Shown here piece after piece: positions 30,245-33,226 of a stretch of DNA of 33,226 bases. Origin of the DNA: Symbiodinium natans (lineage: Eukaryota > Sar > Dinophyceae > Suessiales > Symbiodiniaceae); the NCBI GenBank assembly GCA_905221605.1, contig CAJNDS010001935.1, positions 700,985 through 734,210 of the forward strand, written 5' to 3'. The position numbers were made by a program, and so were the translations under genes. Numbering within the stretch: position 1 is the first letter of the stretch; the number at the start of each line of letters is the position of its first letter. Under the pieces are notes generated by a model that was given only the letters and a program-made list of their open reading frames with translations, was not told the origin of the DNA and did no database searches.

Positions 30245-32703
30245 ATGCGCGTCGCAGTCCTCGTGGCCACAGCCGCCGCCAAGGTGGCGGCACCCTGTCC
30301 CGTCATGGAGACCTTGGATGGGATGCAGTGCGGCTTGGTAGGGTCTAGGATTGAGCTTATTGGTTCGCAGTAAGCAGGGAATTATGGTATTCCTGACCCA
30401 GGCAAGGGACACTGGTAGGGTACGTAGTTTGCTCGACCGCAGGAAAGCCACGAAACGATGTCACATCGAAGCTCAGACAACAAACCCTGTACCTGTAGCA
30501 CACGTAGCACGAACACGCCTACTAATTACATCATAGCCCCAAAAAAAATCATAAGCCCATCCCGAACAAAGATAAACAAAATCAAGTTTCGAAGACCGTC
30601 AAGCAAATCCGAAATCGAAGTGCCGGTTCCTTACGCTCCTAAACCCCGCTTGGATCATGCCACAAGCCCCGAGCCAAGCCCTCACTCTTGGCAATGAGAG
30701 CCGCTTGCAAGGTTATGGCCTGAAGCCCGACGTGGCCTCTTCGAGTCTAGCGCTGTGCCGAGACAGCTGCTGCCTGGACGAATCTTGCGAGGTGTGGCAG
30801 TTCAATAATGGGCACGGCTGCTTCCGCGGCTCTTCGAATCAATGCATGAAGCTGGGATTCTCCAGTCTGTTTTCGAGGGATAGGGTGCTCCATGTTTTGG
30901 CTTTTCTTTCGGACCAGGGCAACCGCTTAGGAAATCTGTCGACCCTTTCTGCGACGGCAGCCGCGGCGAGAGGTTGCGTGCTGCGGAGCGTGCCGGAGTG
31001 GTTTGGTTCGGCTCCGATTGGCACAACTACGCAGAGCTCGTACCTGTCGATCCTTACGGCCATGGACCTCACAGGGAGGTCTTGCAGACCTTCGAAGGCG
31101 AGTGGCTCCATTTTCATCGGGTTGGGCCGGGGCCTGATCAGCTGAATGTTGCCGCATCCTGCTGGTCCTACAGCCGCCACCCTTCCTGGTGTTGCCCGGG
31201 GGGTTCGCACGAAACTCGCGCTTGTTGGCCCTCGGTGGACATCATCACGCACTGCTGCGCGCAGGGCCAGTCTTCCGATTGGACGGTGCTGTACAACGCA
31301 TTCTACTCCCTGACGCCACACCTCACACCTCAAGCGCTCCAGCAGTGGCACGAGCAGTTTCCGGGCTTTGCCATTGACGAGGGCGCCTACGAGGCGACGC
31401 GCCAGCGTTTCCGGGTCGGACAGCATCCTCCAGGAGAGATTTGCCCATCTGGCTCCATCCAGGGGACCATGGACTCCTCTGGAGTCCTCTGGCAGATAGC
31501 ACTCCTCATGGCCTACTCCAGGAGCGCGGCCTCCGGCACATTCCTCAACATCGGGGCAGGAACGTGTCAGCCGCCGGATCCATTACATCGGCTCCTGGCG
31601 TCACCAGAGGGCCAAGGCCTGGTTGGTATTGCCGTGGACTCGAACCAAAGTCGTCTGGACGTGTGCCGGGCTACAATGTACCAGACTCCGGGCCAAGTGA
31701 TGCCAGTGCACATGACGGTGAGCCCGACGCGTGCGGCGGAGCAGTTGCTACCGTACTTGGCATTGATCTTCGGGGATTCTCCGAAACCGTGGCCGCTGGA
31801 CTTCCTGGTGGTCGATCTTGACGGTATTGACTGCCTTGTAATTGAAGAGCTGCTGCAGATCCTGAGGCCTAAAGTCATTCACATGGAAATCGTTCCTCAC
31901 ATTCCACCACCATTCCGCTTCTCGCTGCAATGGCATGCGACCCTGTCCCCTCATTGGGACGCCATGTACGATGTTGAGCTGCTGAACCCGTTTCAGGGTT
32001 GTTCCCTCAGCTACGCGCTGCACAAGTTTCGGCCCTTCGGCTACAGCTTGTGCTTGGGCTGCAGTTCAAGGAGCCTGGTTGAGGGGGCTGCTTCTCAACC
32101 CAACCGGGTCGTCCGTCGCATCACGTGAAGTTACGTAGGGTCCAGTGTAGATACCCCTTTTCAGTGTAGATACCCCCTTTCATGTAGGGTTCATTATGAA
32201 AGGGCTAAGGGGACCCAAGTTGAACTGAAAGAACTCCCAGAATGGAGCAAGGCTCCGCCTGACGCAGCATGACGCGGTACTGGTCCACAAGTCCATCGCC
32301 GCCATCGTGGAAAAGGGTTTGCGCGTGAAGCTTCCCCAGGATGAGTTCCAGTGCTACCGGGACAGCAAGCTGTGGCTGCAGGTGCCCGCCAGCTTTGTGC
32401 CTTAGTAGCCCAGTGGTACCCTTTACCCCTTTTTTTTTGGTTATGGGTTCCCTTATCAAGTAACCAACCCAAAAAAGGGTGCCCTTATTAGAATATGGTT
32501 ACGGGGCTACTCAGGTGCGAGAATGGTTCTTTGCAGAGCATCCCTCAACGGCGATCGGAAATATTTGGTCCAACATCACAGCCGTGCACGCAGAGCTTGG
32601 GCGCACAGGGCTGCCCTTCACTCTCGACTCTTGCCTCACTACAGCAGATGTTTGTCCGGTGCGCGAGAGTTTGGGCTTTGCAGGGATCAACCAAGAATCA
32701 TAA
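30245..32703 (+). CDS. Secreted/membrane-targeted PAN-like plus FkbM-like methyltransferase protein, split gene
   Basis: The likely first exon at 30245-30337 starts MRVAVLVATAAAKVAAPCPV, a signal peptide, and ends near a GT or GC donor. About 30677-30850 encodes a Cys-rich module (LCRDSCCLDESCEVWQF, then GCFRGSSNQC), PAN/Apple-like. From about 30960 a different frame is open to 32124: WFGSDWHNYAEL, EGEWLHFHRVGPG, then a Rossmann region with FLNIGAGT (candidate SAM loop), VDLDGIDCLVIEELLQ and IHMEIVP, resembling FkbM methyltransferases. The frame change at 30850-30960 needs an unseen intron or is a frameshift. A GT-AG intron (32125-32251) leads in phase to 32252-32396 (QHDAVLVHKSIAAIVEKG), and another (32397-32514) to 32515-32658 (VREWFFAEHPSTAIGNIW), with a possible end at TAA 32701-32703. 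If the intron at 32125 is not used, the protein stops at 32128. Substrate unknown. Confidence 0.62.
32125..32251 (+). other. Predicted GT-AG intron with nested inverted repeats
   Basis: Splicing ATCAC|GTGAAG to GCAAG|GCTCC keeps phase (ATC ACG CTC). Inside are two direct copies of CAGTGTAGATACCCC (about 32143 and 32162), the inverted pair CCCTTTCAT/ATGAAAGGG (32175-32183, 32196-32204), and GGGTCC/GGACCC near the ends (32138-32143, 32211-32216). Confidence 0.5.
32397..32514 (+). mobile_element. Introner-like intron with terminal inverted repeats
   Basis: A 118-base GT-AG intron joining exons in phase 0. AGTAGCCC (32404-32411) and GGGCTACT (32504-32511) form inverted ends just inside the splice sites, and GTGC is duplicated at 32397-32400 and 32515-32518, like a target-site duplication. 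These are the marks expected of a transposon-derived intron. Confidence 0.55.
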
Positions 32704-33226
32704 AGTGTGCTCGTTGTACGTTCTCCTGCGGCTGTTGGATAAGGACTTCTAGCTGCCTAGGCGCTGCCGACCAGGTTCGGTCTCCTGGCTCAGCAAGTGC
32801 ATGCTGCTTTCAGGCCACCAGATCCCTGAAATCCTTTACAAGACTCAGACACCATGGGGCCTACAATCGGTCACCCCGGGTTGGCATAGGGGTAGCTTTG
32901 CCCCGAGCCCGAAATGTTCCAAGATAGCACGGGTGCCCTGCATCCAGTTGACTCAAGGGGGCGGAGCCTTGAATTAGAATTGCGATGAACCTTGTGCAGA
33001 TTCGGGGGCAGGGGCAAATCCCCTGTTGTTGCACAGGGTGTTGAACAGCATTTTCCAAGAAGCGAACGAGATGCTTGCGCGGCTTAAAAATAGGCTGTAA
33101 GCTAAGGTTTCGAAATCCCTTATTGCAAAAAATTGCCATTTAGAGTTGTTCTGGTTACGGGACTAGGAAAATTGAAGGAATGGATCCAAAGGAGTTTTAA
33201 TAACATTCAAAATAGATGAGGTTGAT
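32704..33226. other. 3' end of the window, no firm gene
   Basis: Unique sequence with no telomere arrays. One frame (VCSLYVLLRLLDKDF then TAG at about 32751) might be a further exon of the preceding gene, but no join is supported. The last 150 bases are AT-rich. Nothing else is recognised. Confidence 0.35.

Noticed and set aside
32205-32472. Minus-strand frames of 84-92 codons
   Set aside because: The + strand gives in-phase exon sequence joined to both neighbours; the minus frames cross the predicted introns.

Overview
The window looks like nuclear DNA of a dinoflagellate. Three things support this. (1) Almost all non-coding sequence is built from degenerate TTTAGGG/CCCTAAA heptamers, the plant and dinoflagellate telomere type, both as arrays and as scattered single words. 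(2) One gene can be rebuilt from about 12 exons, many only 25-60 nt, whose introns use GT, GC and GA donors, a known dinoflagellate habit. (3) GC-rich, intron-free genes sit beside intron-rich ones. The species cannot be named from sequence alone. A bacterial or organelle origin is excluded.

Layout. 1-3360 is repeat-derived with no firm gene. 3.4-16.4 kb holds short exon-like islands, mostly on the + strand and several encoding membrane-type segments, in telomere-like filler. A broken copy of ovoA (5.33-6.58 kb) and its trailing minisatellite (6.91-7.43 kb) lie among them. 16952-17830 is an intact 292-residue protein kinase. 17.8-21.4 kb is again filler with a few exon-like islands and a GA microsatellite. 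21.4-29.5 kb is a cyclophilin-type peptidyl-prolyl isomerase gene in micro-exons. Its largest intron (about 23921-28081) contains a complete, intronless ovoA gene (24408-27122, 904 residues) on the same strand, followed by three units of the minisatellite that also follows the broken copy. 30.2-32.7 kb is a split gene for a probably secreted or membrane-targeted protein: signal peptide, Cys-rich PAN-like segment, and an FkbM-like Rossmann methyltransferase domain. Its last introns carry inverted repeats that look like introner elements.

The genes show no operon-like link. OvoA would make the thiol-histidine precursor of ovothiol, an antioxidant; the cyclophilin assists protein folding; the kinase is a signalling enzyme of unknown target. 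The most notable features are the nesting of ovoA inside the cyclophilin intron, the decayed second ovoA with the same 3' minisatellite, the spread of telomere-like repeats through introns, and several small inverted-repeat elements. Exon joins were made by eye from reading phase and family motifs and have not been tested against transcripts.
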